Made by a program: the position numbers and the translations under genes. Under the pieces are notes generated by a model that did not search any database, was not told the origin of the DNA, and saw only the letters and a program-made list of their open reading frames with translations. Below are positions 1 through 8,738 of a stretch of 64,000 bases of DNA, in pieces. How positions within the stretch are numbered: position 1 is the first letter of the stretch; every line of letters starts with the position of its first letter. The stretch spans positions 124,001 to 188,000 of the forward strand of contig DASVTR010000018.1 in NCBI GenBank assembly GCA_036387475.1. The letters are read 5' to 3'. This DNA is from DASVTR01 sp036387475 (lineage in GTDB: Bacteria; Acidobacteriota; Blastocatellia; Pyrinomonadales; Pyrinomonadaceae).

Positions 1-441
1 CTCTGCTGCACCAACATTACAGACTCTTTCTAACTCATTATACGCTTCATCTGTTTCGTCAAGCGTGGCGATGAGCCTTGAGTCTCCGAGCATCCGAATG
101 ATGAGCGCATGGACTATTTCGTGGGCCACGCTAAACCGGCTCCGACGCCAGTTAGACCTGGCTACGGTTTCATGAATAAAGACTGTTAACCGTCCCTTGA
201 TTGGTTTCAGCGAAGCAGTACCGTGACCAGGACGCCAATGTAAACTGGATTTTGACCAGCTAAAGGAGATATCCAGAGCTGCCAGCAACGGCTTGAGTGG
301 AATTGGCGGCTGCGTAATTCCACAAGTTTTAAGTAAGTAAAGGCACGCGCCTTTTACCGCAGCTTCCGGCGACTCAGTATTTTGCGCGCGACACAGAGCT
401 TCCAGGCCGAGGGACTTTACCTGTAATTCACTGCCCACCAT
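1..441 (-). CDS. ImmA/IrrE-like metallopeptidase, partial at left edge
   Basis: The minus-strand frame is open for 147 codons from ATG at 441 to the window edge, so the C-terminus is missing. Residues 106-112 read AHEIVHA, the HExxH zinc motif of the ImmA/IrrE family, whose members typically cleave phage or stress repressors. The third zinc ligand would lie past the edge. The start overlaps the end of the upstream thymidylate-synthase-like gene by 14 bp, suggesting translational coupling. No XRE partner lies upstream, which is unusual because ImmA proteins commonly pair with an XRE regulator. The family call is firm; the role is inference. Confidence 0.8.
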   Translation of the reverse strand, partial: MVGSELQVKSLGLEALCRAQNTESPEAAVKGACLYLLKTCGITQPPIPLKPLLAALDISFSWSKSSLHWRPGHGTASLKPIKGRLTVFIHETVARSNWRRSRFSVAHEIVHALIIRMLGDSRLIATLDETDEAYNELERVCNVGAAE

Positions 442-1789
442 CTTGGCGAATCCCCTGAAGCACCTGGACGATTTCTTCTTTGGTGATAGCTACTTCGTCG
501 CGTGCGGCGACCCCCTCAATTCGGTCTGCGTAGTAAATCTGTAATTTGCCAAACTCCTGCCGTGAAACTATATCTCCTGATTCGTCTTCGTACTCGTCAA
601 CTTTCTCATTCAGTTGTTGGTATCCACGCGTACTATGGAATTGAATAATTTTTGCCGCCCCCAGCCCTGGAGGCAGTTCAAGCGCAGCTAAGCCATCGAC
701 CCCACCTACCTCTTCGCCTTTAGCCACAAATATTCCCTCCGGAAGAAACGACTTCCAGGGCGGGTCAATAACCGAATCAAGAGCGTCCAGGGCCAATTCT
801 TGCTGCCTTAAGTTAGCGCGTAAAAAATGGGATTTTTGTGTGACCACGTGCAGAAGCAGTAAATAATAGAATTGCCTCCAGTATGAGTTAAGCTTATTCC
901 CCTTGGTTATCCATTCCTCAATGTTGCTTCCGGTTAGCCCCTGCGATTCGTGTCTGAGACTTGCCTCGATAATAACAAGGTCTTTTATCTGGCTTAATGG
1001 GTTAGGGTCTGAAGGCATCTCAGGAAGAGAGACACGTTTGAGGCCAGCGCGTTGCTTAAAAAAACCATCAACTACCTTTCCTGCGGCCTCTACATGCTCT
1101 TCGTAGATATGCATTGATAAGGCTGTATGCGTGAGCGGCCCAAGCGGGACGTTAACCTCTGTAGCGACCACCTCGGCCAACAAAGAGAACTCGAATATAT
1201 TGTAAGGTAAAAGAACGAACGCATTATTCGACCGCATGACAGTCGTCGCACGGAGAACGTCACCTCGGATGTGATAGAAGATTCCAAACGCGCAAGGAAT
1301 ATCAGGCGACTGGCGAACAACATCCTCCGGGTGATAAATAGATATTGCAGCGCGCCTCGTATGAGGGTCTTTAATGAGACGGTCAATAGCTGCTCTCAAT
1401 TGATCGAGGCCAGGGCGAGGGTGCAGTATTCGTTGACCATAGTTAGAGCCGGGGACTGAGATTTCATCATCTGTAAAACGGCTAACCTTAGGTTCGTAAA
1501 ATGCTATGTCGGCCAAACGATCACTTCCCGCCATCATCCACACGAACCGCGCGACCGCAACCAGCAACTTGAAGGGTGGAGCATTATAAATGAGCCTGTC
1601 TCGCGGGCTACTATGAACCACTGTGAAGTTTAACAACTCACGCGTGGACTTCTGCGAGCCGACGGAGAGAGAAGCACCGGCGGTTACGGCTTCACCATAA
1701 TCAAGGATGCGCGATAAAGTCTCCACGTATGCGGCGTCTGCACTATCAACCAGCACATGCGGAGGAGGAGGGAAAAGAGTTCGTGCCAT
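428..1789 (-). CDS. Thymidylate-synthase-fold protein, divergent, with C-terminal extension
   Basis: 453 aa. Residues 113-232 follow thymidylate synthase: SNYGQR (115-120), the DPHTRR arginine pair (145-146), DIPC with the catalytic-position cysteine C166, MRS (185-187), PYN (N197, equivalent to the dUMP-contacting Asn) and MHIYEEH with His227/Tyr229. The QRSxD aspartate is replaced by Asn189, and about 215 extra residues follow position 240, so it is not an ordinary ThyA. It may methylate, hydroxymethylate or only bind a pyrimidine nucleotide. It sits 28 bp downstream of a P-loop kinase-like gene and overlaps the ImmA-like gene, suggesting one transcript. Function is unproven. Confidence 0.75.
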   Translation of the reverse strand: MARTLFPPPPHVLVDSADAAYVETLSRILDYGEAVTAGASLSVGSQKSTRELLNFTVVHSSPRDRLIYNAPPFKLLVAVARFVWMMAGSDRLADIAFYEPKVSRFTDDEISVPGSNYGQRILHPRPGLDQLRAAIDRLIKDPHTRRAAISIYHPEDVVRQSPDIPCAFGIFYHIRGDVLRATTVMRSNNAFVLLPYNIFEFSLLAEVVATEVNVPLGPLTHTALSMHIYEEHVEAAGKVVDGFFKQRAGLKRVSLPEMPSDPNPLSQIKDLVIIEASLRHESQGLTGSNIEEWITKGNKLNSYWRQFYYLLLLHVVTQKSHFLRANLRQQELALDALDSVIDPPWKSFLPEGIFVAKGEEVGGVDGLAALELPPGLGAAKIIQFHSTRGYQQLNEKVDEYEDESGDIVSRQEFGKLQIYYADRIEGVAARDEVAITKEEIVQVLQGIRQDGGQ

Positions 1790-1817
1790 AATATACGTCC
1801 ATTGTTGTTGTTGTGCG

Positions 1818-2426
1818 TTAAGAGTTCAGCACGCTCATCACCTGAGCCATACGCTGAGGCACCGTTCCACTGAGCGTATGATATGTCAGTTTGTACGATT
1901 TGAGTAGTCCTCTCACTTCCTCATCAATTGCCGCTTGAAATCCCCGATCGCCTTCACGCGTCCCATCATCTTGTGGAGCAAATTCTATCGGCACGTAAAA
2001 GATCAGGTCGTAAGAGCCGCAATGCTTGGCGACGAAATTATCTAAAGGGAGCAGAACGCCTTCCGACTCCAGTTCTTTCATAAAGAGATGCCTTGTATAT
2101 GCCCAGTGATCTAATATGGCACGATCACATAATAGAATTAAACCCTCCTCAGTTGCTGCGGCAACCTCGTGTATAGGCTGCCCCATAAGCAATAAAGTCT
2201 GTTTTATCAGCGTATTGTTACCGCGCCTGAAAAAAGTTGGGTCGCCCGCGCTCTCACATACAATGCGGGGCACTTCAGGCGTAATACTACACCGTATCCC
2301 CAGCGATGTGATCTGTGTGTAGAGGGTATTTATTAAAGTGGTCTTCCCTGTCCCATGTGCACCGACAAATGTCAGCTTTAGTGGACAGCGACGTTGCATA
2401 TTAAGTTGTGAGATTAATGATGGCAT
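1818..2426 (-). CDS. P-loop nucleotide/nucleoside kinase-like ATPase
   Basis: 202 aa. Walker A GAHGTGKTT at residues 22-30 and a DRA-type motif (LLCDRAILDHW) resemble the AAA_28/NadR and deoxynucleoside-kinase groups of small P-loop proteins, which phosphorylate nucleosides or nucleotides. The start is uncertain: ATG at 2426 and ATG at 2399 both lack a clear Shine-Dalgarno site. It is the first gene of the AT-richer left-edge operon, upstream of the thymidylate-synthase-like gene, so a shared nucleotide substrate is plausible inference. A regulatory ATPase is an alternative. Confidence 0.65.
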   Translation of the reverse strand: MPSLISQLNMQRRCPLKLTFVGAHGTGKTTLINTLYTQITSLGIRCSITPEVPRIVCESAGDPTFFRRGNNTLIKQTLLLMGQPIHEVAAATEEGLILLCDRAILDHWAYTRHLFMKELESEGVLLPLDNFVAKHCGSYDLIFYVPIEFAPQDDGTREGDRGFQAAIDEEVRGLLKSYKLTYHTLSGTVPQRMAQVMSVLNS

Positions 2427-2497
2427 AAATGGTTCAGCTTTGTTTGGACATTGGACTTGTCCATGCCCCTACAGTCTTATGTTTAATTGACCCTTGC

Positions 2498-3436
2498 TCA
2501 TAAGCGCGGCGGCACGCGTCCCAGAAAATCCAATTGGTGTGCGATGTAGGTCAAAGTTCCCTGCTCGACCTGATGATGACGCTCGTCAATCCAGCGCGAA
2601 AAGCGTTCGGGGTCTAATTGCGGATGTCCCAGGAGCGCCGCGCGTATCGTGTTGATGATAAAGTGCAGAAAGTATGCTTCGTTGCCGGGATAGCCGTCCG
2701 GCCCTGCGAAGACTACCCAATCGGAACTGCCCGCGTCGAGAATTCGAGCGCCAGCCTCACGCAAATGATGAAAGAGATGCCGCCCGGCGCGGCTGTCGCC
2801 CGAAGGCCGATGAGCGATGCGCCGCTCGTCAGCCGTGCGGTGGTAAAGCGTTTCAATCAGGGCATCGAAGTGAGAATCAATCTCAGGCTCGAAGATAGTC
2901 GCCCCGTCAAAGTTGATGGTGAAATAAAAGAGACCGCCGGGACTGACGACGTTAAAGAGGGCGGGCAGCGTCGTCTCCAGATTCATCAAATCAAGAAAGG
3001 CGTGGGCGACCAGCAAATCCCACTTCCGCAGATTTTGTTCGCGCTCGATGAAAGCGAAAATATCAATTGCTTCCAATTCAACAGATATGTTCTGTTCGTC
3101 GCGCTCGAAAAGCATTCGTCCCGCGCCCGCTTCGCTAACGCGAAAGCCCTGCTCGCCTGCCCAGCGCGGAAGGCTCTGGCGGGCTGAGTCTATGTTGCCG
3201 GAGTCAGCATCAATGGCCGTGTAGGCAGCATCGGTCAGCAGTCTCCATTCCAGCATTCGTTCCAGCATAACGCCCGTGCCAGCCCCGACATCCAGCACAC
3301 GCAACGGACTCTCCGGCGTGAGCGGAGGCAGAGCGTTAACGAGGCTTTGCCAGACGTGGCGATTCAGAGCGCGGTCATCAACGCTCTTTTTGGCTGACAG
3401 ATAAGCTGGAAAACTGTAAGACGTAGAATCAAACAC
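2498..3436 (-). CDS. Class I SAM-dependent methyltransferase
   Basis: 312 aa. The SAM-binding motif I VLDVGAGTG lies at residues 47-55 and an acidic motif (YTAIDADS) follows, as in Rossmann methyltransferases. The start is GTG at 3436 with a strong AAGGAGG about 9 nt upstream. It is the last gene of the RibA/RibD-PTPS-glycosyltransferase operon, 12 bp after the glycosyltransferase, so it probably methylates the product or an intermediate of that pathway. The substrate cannot be read from sequence. Confidence 0.8.
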   Translation of the reverse strand: MFDSTSYSFPAYLSAKKSVDDRALNRHVWQSLVNALPPLTPESPLRVLDVGAGTGVMLERMLEWRLLTDAAYTAIDADSGNIDSARQSLPRWAGEQGFRVSEAGAGRMLFERDEQNISVELEAIDIFAFIEREQNLRKWDLLVAHAFLDLMNLETTLPALFNVVSPGGLFYFTINFDGATIFEPEIDSHFDALIETLYHRTADERRIAHRPSGDSRAGRHLFHHLREAGARILDAGSSDWVVFAGPDGYPGNEAYFLHFIINTIRAALLGHPQLDPERFSRWIDERHHQVEQGTLTYIAHQLDFLGRVPPRL

Positions 3437-3448
3437 GGGCGGCCTCCT

Positions 3449-4531
3449 TCAAGCATTAACGAGCGTTTGCATAAACGCGCGTATGCGGCTAATGCTTTCG
3501 GCCCACGTCGGGTGCGCCGAGTAGCGTTCGCAGGCCGCGCGGCTCATCTCGCGCAGGCGCTCACGATTCTCGGATAGCTCGCGCACGTACTTCTTGATGG
3601 AACCGACATCACCGGGGGCGACTAGAAAACCTTCGCGCCCGTGCGTGATGATTTCGTGGGTCGCTCCGGCGCTGGTTGCGATAACGGGCAGGCCGTGGCC
3701 CAAAGCTTCGAGGCTGGCGATGCCGAACGCCTCGTAAAAAGAGGGCACGGCCAGCACATCGCTCTCTGCCAGATGGCCCGCGACTTCCTTGTTAGGCACT
3801 GTGCCCGTCATCTTCACGCGTGAGTCTAATTGATGCTGAGCGATTTGTCGGCGAATGGAACGCACGTAATCGGGGGCCGTCGTGAGACTCCCGACGATTG
3901 TTAAATGCCAGCTTTCAGGCGGAAGTTGCGACAACGCTTCTATCAAGACGTGTGGCCCTTTGCCCGGAATAACGTTGGCTAGAAACAATAGACGCAGCGG
4001 GCCGTCCTTCTGTGCGCGAGCCAACATCTGCTCCGGCGTGATGGAGGGGCGCAGGTGATCGCCCGCTGGATAAGCGACGATTGATGGAGGCTTTGCTCCC
4101 ATTAGTTCTTCGACAGCGACGCGCGTCGTCCGGCTATTGCAGACAATGCCATTCACGCTCAGCAAATAGTTTCTCTCGACACGGCGGTAGAAACGATTCT
4201 GCCATGCCGGGCGCGACTCGCTGCCGCGCAGCAGATGGACAATTGTCATGAGCGGATAACCGACGCGCTTCTTCAATCGCAAATTGAGCCGGAACAAAGA
4301 CGGATGACAAAGCTCGTCCTGAAGCAGCACGTCGAAACGGGAGCGGCACAATCGGCGTAAGAGCGAGCGCGAAAAATTGTCGCTCAAGCTGCGCGCGTAG
4401 GAGCGCAGCGGCAGGGAAATAACTTCGACCTCGTCTCCGTATTCGCGCAAGCGTTCGACCAGAATGCGGTCGTAAAGATAACCGCCGGTGAGCGTTTCCA
4501 AGTTGCCGTAAATAATCAACCCGACTCGCAC
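3449..4531 (-). CDS. Family 4 (GT-B) glycosyltransferase
   Basis: 360 aa. The N-terminal MRVGLIIYGNLETLTGGYLYD segment and the C-terminal nucleotide-sugar motif with the E-x7-E pair (E267, E275; YEAFGIASLE) are typical of GT4 retaining glycosyltransferases. GTG start overlaps the TAG stop of the PTPS-like gene by one base (TAGTG), indicating translational coupling. In this operon it likely attaches a sugar to a pterin- or flavin-like acceptor, as glycosyltransferases do in cyanobacterial pterin glycoside synthesis; that is inference. Confidence 0.85.
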   Translation of the reverse strand: MRVGLIIYGNLETLTGGYLYDRILVERLREYGDEVEVISLPLRSYARSLSDNFSRSLLRRLCRSRFDVLLQDELCHPSLFRLNLRLKKRVGYPLMTIVHLLRGSESRPAWQNRFYRRVERNYLLSVNGIVCNSRTTRVAVEELMGAKPPSIVAYPAGDHLRPSITPEQMLARAQKDGPLRLLFLANVIPGKGPHVLIEALSQLPPESWHLTIVGSLTTAPDYVRSIRRQIAQHQLDSRVKMTGTVPNKEVAGHLAESDVLAVPSFYEAFGIASLEALGHGLPVIATSAGATHEIITHGREGFLVAPGDVGSIKKYVRELSENRERLREMSRAACERYSAHPTWAESISRIRAFMQTLVNA

Positions 4532-4908
4532 TATCGTTCCTGCCGGTAGGCGGCCCAGGCGTTTTCATCCTCCCACAGCCGGATAGTAATGGCGCTCAAG
4601 TTCGGCGCTTGAATCGCTTCGGCGAGCGAGTGGCAGAAGATGCGTGCGAAATGCTCTACGCTTGGATTAAGACCGGCAAACTCCGGCGCGTCGTTCAAAG
4701 TCTGCTCACGATACCGAGCCAGCAGCGTTTCCATGACGGACTTAATTTCGGTGATGTCGCACAGGTAGCCGTTCTCGTCCAGACGCTTTCCCTCCAACTG
4801 CACCTCGATTGTGTAGTTATGAGAATGCAATTGATTTTCGCTGCCCGCATCGAGGGCTAGAAGAAAATGCCGGGCCACGAAATCCTGCCGCACGGCTACT
4901 GTGTACAT
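4531..4908 (-). CDS. PTPS/QueD-family protein lacking canonical catalytic Cys and His
   Basis: 125 aa from ATG at 4908 (a TTG at 4914 is possible; AAGGAG lies upstream of both). Zinc ligands of the 6-pyruvoyl/6-carboxy-tetrahydropterin synthase fold are visible: H14 (ARHFL) and H28/H30 (LHSHNY), plus the conserved CDITEIK and SVEHFA segments. The cysteine normally just before the HxH pair is absent (ENQLHSH), and the LDHxxLND motif appears as YREQTLND, so the catalytic His is missing too. It may bind or process a pterin differently from QueD. It is inside the GTP cyclohydrolase II operon. Confidence 0.8.
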   Translation of the reverse strand: MYTVAVRQDFVARHFLLALDAGSENQLHSHNYTIEVQLEGKRLDENGYLCDITEIKSVMETLLARYREQTLNDAPEFAGLNPSVEHFARIFCHSLAEAIQAPNLSAITIRLWEDENAWAAYRQER

Positions 4909-4946
4909 CTCCAAAATTCTCCTTACTGACTTATCATTCCTAATCT

Positions 4947-5972
4947 CTAACTGTCATACGTCAGGATTACCTGCACGGCATCTTCCGGCTGTTGGTCAAT
5001 CAGGGCGTAGGCTTGAGCAGCCCGGGCCAATGGAAAGCGGTGCGTGATGAGATGAGCGGGACGGACTTGCCTGAGCAGTTGAAGCGCCAGTTGCAGGCGT
5101 CGAGACTTTGACCAGCGGCCCGTCAACTCCGGTGCGATGGTGCTAACCTGGCTGCTGACGAGGCGTATGCGGCTGCGGTGAAAACGCCCGCCAAGGTTCA
5201 AATCGCAACGCTTCTGCCCGTACCATGAGCCGATGACTACGCGCCCGTGAGAGCCTGTGCAACTGATTGATTGCTCCAGCGCCGCTGGATTGCCGGAGAG
5301 TTCGTATGTCAAATCAGCACCTCCGACATCACCTCCGAGCAAATCATTCAACTGGGCCAACATCTCTGACGACTCAGGATCAAAGCTCGCGTGAGCGCCG
5401 AGGGCGATTGCTTTTTCTCGACGGAGCGAAAACCTGTCGAGAGTGATGAGGTTCGCGAGCGGCAGACGCGAAAGCAGAGCGGTCGTGAGCAGTCCGACCA
5501 CGCCCTGACCAAAGACAACGACGCGCTCTCCGATTAACGGTCGCCCGTCCATCAGGAAATTAACAGCCGTTTCCATGTTCGGCAGAAAGGCCGCTTCTTC
5601 CGGCGAGAGGTCTTCGGGGACTGTCAGCAGTTCAGACGGATTCTTGTGAAAATAGCTCTCGTGCGCGTGAAAGGAGAAGACCAAGCGGCCCTGCCATGAG
5701 GCATCCACCTTGCTCCCAACCTCAACGACTCGCCCGACCGCCGCGTAGCCGTACTTCAACGGATAACGAATTTGATTCGCAAAATCAGGGATGGTTTCGT
5801 CAAGCGTGATGTCTGTCGGCGCTTGATTGCGATAGATTAACAACTCTGTGCCCGGACTGATGGCGGAAGCTATAGTTTGCACCAGCACCTCGTCGGGCGC
5901 TGGCCCCGATAATTCCTCTTCGCGCACACCAACTCGGCCTGGGCCTGTGAAGTACAGAGCTTGCCGCTTCAT
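4947..5972 (-). CDS. MDR-family (alcohol dehydrogenase-like) oxidoreductase without canonical zinc site
   Basis: 341 aa medium-chain dehydrogenase. Rossmann motif GQGVVG at residues 155-160. The usual catalytic-zinc segment with Cys is SAISPGTE (36-43) and the GHE motif is replaced by YGYAAVG, resembling the BchC-like branch rather than classical zinc alcohol dehydrogenases. The ATG overlaps the TGA of the RibA-RibD fusion by 4 bp (ATGA). It probably oxidises or reduces a side-chain carbonyl of the pathway intermediate; the substrate is unknown. Confidence 0.8.
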   Translation of the reverse strand: MKRQALYFTGPGRVGVREEELSGPAPDEVLVQTIASAISPGTELLIYRNQAPTDITLDETIPDFANQIRYPLKYGYAAVGRVVEVGSKVDASWQGRLVFSFHAHESYFHKNPSELLTVPEDLSPEEAAFLPNMETAVNFLMDGRPLIGERVVVFGQGVVGLLTTALLSRLPLANLITLDRFSLRREKAIALGAHASFDPESSEMLAQLNDLLGGDVGGADLTYELSGNPAALEQSISCTGSHGRVVIGSWYGQKRCDLNLGGRFHRSRIRLVSSQVSTIAPELTGRWSKSRRLQLALQLLRQVRPAHLITHRFPLARAAQAYALIDQQPEDAVQVILTYDS

Positions 5973-7411
5973 CCCTGCTCCCAGTAAGGCGTGCCCCAGA
6001 TGACCGTATCGCCGTCGAGTTGTTGATGTCGCAGATTACGTAAGCGAGGCAAACAGACAGCGCCGTTTTCGCTCAAACATCCGACGGCGTGCAGGCCGCC
6101 GACGAGTACAGGCGCGACCGTGACGATTATCTGGTCAACCAGCCGCTCGGCCAGAAAACTCGTGATGATGTCTGCTCCGCCTTCGACCATCAGGCTGCCT
6201 ATGCCAAGCTCACTCAACTTTTCCAGCAGCGACGGCAAATGAACACGCCCCTGTGCGTTTGATGGCAAGCGCAGCACGCGTGCGCCCGCATCTTCCAGCA
6301 CGCGCTGTCGTTCTTCATCGGCATCCTCGCAGGTCGCAATCCAGGGCGAGAGGATTTTGCTTTGCATCAGGTTGGAATCCAGAGGAAAGCGCAGGCGGCT
6401 GTCTGCGATGACGGGTTGCGGGTGTCTGCCTTCGACGAGTCGCGCTGTGAGACGCGGATTATCCGCGAGCACCGTGTTGATTCCGATGAGGATGGCGTCG
6501 TGCGAGGCCCGCAGCTTGTGTGTCAGCACGAGCGAGCGCTGGCAACTGAGCGCCAGCGGTTGACCCGGACTGGAGGCGATGCAGCCGTCCATACTCTGCG
6601 CGTAGCTTAAGGTGACGAACGGACGACGATGATGACGGCGATGCTCTGCGGCTCGTTCGAGCAGAGACTTTATGCCTTCGTCTGTCTGTAAGAAGCCCGG
6701 CTCCATTTGCTCCGCTGTGTTCGGTTGATGTGGCCTGTGCCCGTTATCAAGCTTGCTATCCTTTTCCAGTTTGTCGCCGTTGCCGTTAGCGGGCTGGGGC
6801 GTGTTGAAGGTGTCCAGGCTCAGCATGTGGCGCATCCGTTGCACCTTTGTCATCATGTATGCGGCGTTTTCCGGGTTAACGAGCGAAGGTAGGGGAACGC
6901 GCGATGTCACAGCGACGCCCAATGCCAGCAGGCTTTCGGTCTTCAAAGGATTGTTCGTCAGCAGGCGCACGGAATCGACGCCCAAATCTTTCAGAATCAG
7001 CGCGGCGGTCGTGTAGTCGCGCTCGTCCATACGGTGGCCCAAAAGCAGGTTTGCATCCACCGTGTCATAACCTTTGTCCTGCAAATTATAAGCGCGGAGC
7101 TTGTTTGCCAGACCAATCCCGCGTCCCTCCTGACGCAAATAGAGAAGAATGCCTGCGCCCTCCTCTGCAATCAGTTTCATGGACTGTTCGAGTTGCAACC
7201 CACAGTCGCAGCGCAGGCTGCCGAGCACGTCTCCCGTAAAGCATTCAGAGTGAACACGCACCAGCACATCCGCCCGCCCGGCAACGTCGCCTGTCACAAG
7301 CGCCAGGTGTTCCTTACCGTCCTGATTGTTGGCGTAAAGGCAGAGATCAAACTTGCCTTCCGGCGTCGGGATACGTGCCCTGACTAATTGAGTCACAGAT
7401 TGCGCGCTCAT
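5969..7411 (-). CDS. GTP cyclohydrolase II fused to RibD-type reductase domain
   Basis: 480 aa from ATG at 7411, chosen for its GGAGA site; a TTG at 7480 overlapping the previous stop is less likely. Residues about 10-180 are GTP cyclohydrolase II: zinc cysteines C57, C68, C70 (SEC..CDC) and the active-site loop RQEGRG (93-98). Residues about 265-470 are a RibD_C reductase (FVTLSYAQSMDG, NTVLADNPRL, MVEGGADI). There is no deaminase domain. Expected chemistry is GTP to a diaminopyrimidine ribosyl phosphate and then ribosyl reduction. With methyltransferases, a PTPS-like protein and a glycosyltransferase alongside, a non-riboflavin product is likely. Confidence 0.85.
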   Translation of the reverse strand: MSAQSVTQLVRARIPTPEGKFDLCLYANNQDGKEHLALVTGDVAGRADVLVRVHSECFTGDVLGSLRCDCGLQLEQSMKLIAEEGAGILLYLRQEGRGIGLANKLRAYNLQDKGYDTVDANLLLGHRMDERDYTTAALILKDLGVDSVRLLTNNPLKTESLLALGVAVTSRVPLPSLVNPENAAYMMTKVQRMRHMLSLDTFNTPQPANGNGDKLEKDSKLDNGHRPHQPNTAEQMEPGFLQTDEGIKSLLERAAEHRRHHRRPFVTLSYAQSMDGCIASSPGQPLALSCQRSLVLTHKLRASHDAILIGINTVLADNPRLTARLVEGRHPQPVIADSRLRFPLDSNLMQSKILSPWIATCEDADEERQRVLEDAGARVLRLPSNAQGRVHLPSLLEKLSELGIGSLMVEGGADIITSFLAERLVDQIIVTVAPVLVGGLHAVGCLSENGAVCLPRLRNLRHQQLDGDTVIWGTPYWEQG

Positions 7412-7476
7412 AGCAACATCTCCATTCAAAAGGCCGCTCGTTCTTCCATGCGCGGCACATCCAGATAGCGAATCCT

Positions 7477-8238
7477 TCAAAGTCTTTCTTCCTTTTCAGC
7501 GCAAACTAACAAACCGCCTCGCAGCGAGTTGATGCCCAACGCCTGCCCCATCAAATCCATCCCCGCCAGCAGCGTTCCTACCGCCGCAGGCATGTCTCCC
7601 TTCGGAATGAAAGTCCAGTAGCCCGCCCTTATCTTTTTGAATCCTGCTTTCGAGAGCATCTGCACAAATTCTGTTTTGGTGAGAAATCTGTCCGTCGAAA
7701 GGTGTCTGGTTTCGAGGCCGACGAGCGGCGCGAGCCTTTTGTACCAGATGTAGTCACCATTGAGCGTCAAGCAGAAGAAACGGCCAGCAGGCTCAAGCAC
7801 ACGATAGACTTGAGAGAGCACAGCCTGCTTGTCCAGCATGTGCTCAAACGCGCCCACGCAGATGGCAACGTCAATCGAGTTGTCTGCAAGAGTAGCCAAC
7901 TCTTCACCGTTATCAACCCTGAAGTCGAGCTTCGATGAGTAAAATGATGCGGCCAATTTCTGCTCGGCGACCTCAATCATCCCCGGCGAAAGATCAACCC
8001 CGATGCCCTGCGCTATATCGCTTGCCAGGGCCAGCAGGTGCTCGCCCGTGCCGCACGCGAGGTCGAGCAGCACGTCCGTTTTGCTAAAGCGCGCGTGCTG
8101 TTTGATTAAAGCAGTGCGATATTTGAACAAACGCTCGGCGTCGCCATGCTGCTCGGCGTAGGCGGGAGCGCAACGGTCGAAAAAAGATCGAGCGTCCGCC
8201 GTGCTCTCTACCGTGTGTGTGACCAGCTTCCTGGACAT
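7477..8238 (-). CDS. Class I SAM-dependent methyltransferase (UbiE-like)
   Basis: About 253 aa from ATG at 8238 (TTG at 8259 is an alternative). Motif I LLDLACGTGEH, IGVDLSPGMIEVAEQ and CVGAFEHM match the UbiE/Methyltransf_11 group. It is the first gene of the six-gene minus-strand operon; its stop lies 65 bp before the cyclohydrolase start. It may modify the diaminopyrimidine or pterin intermediate. Toxoflavin-type azapteridine clusters also pair GTP cyclohydrolase II, a RibD-like enzyme and a methyltransferase (established knowledge); equivalence here is inference. Confidence 0.8.
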   Translation of the reverse strand: MSRKLVTHTVESTADARSFFDRCAPAYAEQHGDAERLFKYRTALIKQHARFSKTDVLLDLACGTGEHLLALASDIAQGIGVDLSPGMIEVAEQKLAASFYSSKLDFRVDNGEELATLADNSIDVAICVGAFEHMLDKQAVLSQVYRVLEPAGRFFCLTLNGDYIWYKRLAPLVGLETRHLSTDRFLTKTEFVQMLSKAGFKKIRAGYWTFIPKGDMPAAVGTLLAGMDLMGQALGINSLRGGLLVCAEKEERL

Positions 8239-8259
8239 TTGCAATGGACTTTCGTTCAA

Positions 8260-8738
8260 AGACGATTTCTCAATAGCTCTTTACAAGCTCTGCCACCCGT
8301 GTTGCTGTTGGGTTGAACTGAGGCGCAGGAAGGATTAAGCGGTGAAAGAATGCAGTCCGGCGCGTTTGACCATGAGTCAAAAAAGCCGTTTACTCTACTT
8401 CTTCCGCCCTCTGTTCGTTTAGATTATTCAACCGTCATGGCCGCCGGGTCACGCTCGGCCAATTCTACGTACGAGAAGTAATGTGGTGCGATGAATTGCC
8501 TGCCGGACAAGCGCCGGGATGATGAAACCTCCCGGATTAAAACTCGATTTAATGGCGGGAGGGAGGAACAAGCCATGTGCGAAAAGCGCTGAAAGCATAG
8601 TCTCACTTAAATATGGTTGTCAATGAATTTCGCTACGGATTTGCCGCCCGGTTTGCGTCTCGCGCGCTGAGGCTCGGAAGCATCATCGTCACGAGTCGAA
8701 TTGCAGATGAGAGATAGGCTTTGCTAAAGTCGAAACGT
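8260..8738. other. Intergenic gap between divergent operons
   Basis: About 480 bp between the minus-strand pterin-type operon and the plus-strand J-domain-like gene. It must hold the promoters of both. I see no recognisable gene, tRNA, FMN or cobalamin riboswitch, or strong hairpin. A short minus-strand frame near 8424-8606 has no homology I recognise and looks like chance. Confidence 0.5.

Noticed and set aside
2618..3187. Plus-strand 189-codon frame inside the methyltransferase gene
   Set aside because: The minus-strand frame has a clear SAM motif and operon context; the plus frame has none.
8260..8738. FMN or cobalamin riboswitch upstream of the pterin-type operon
   Set aside because: No conserved riboswitch core could be matched on either strand.
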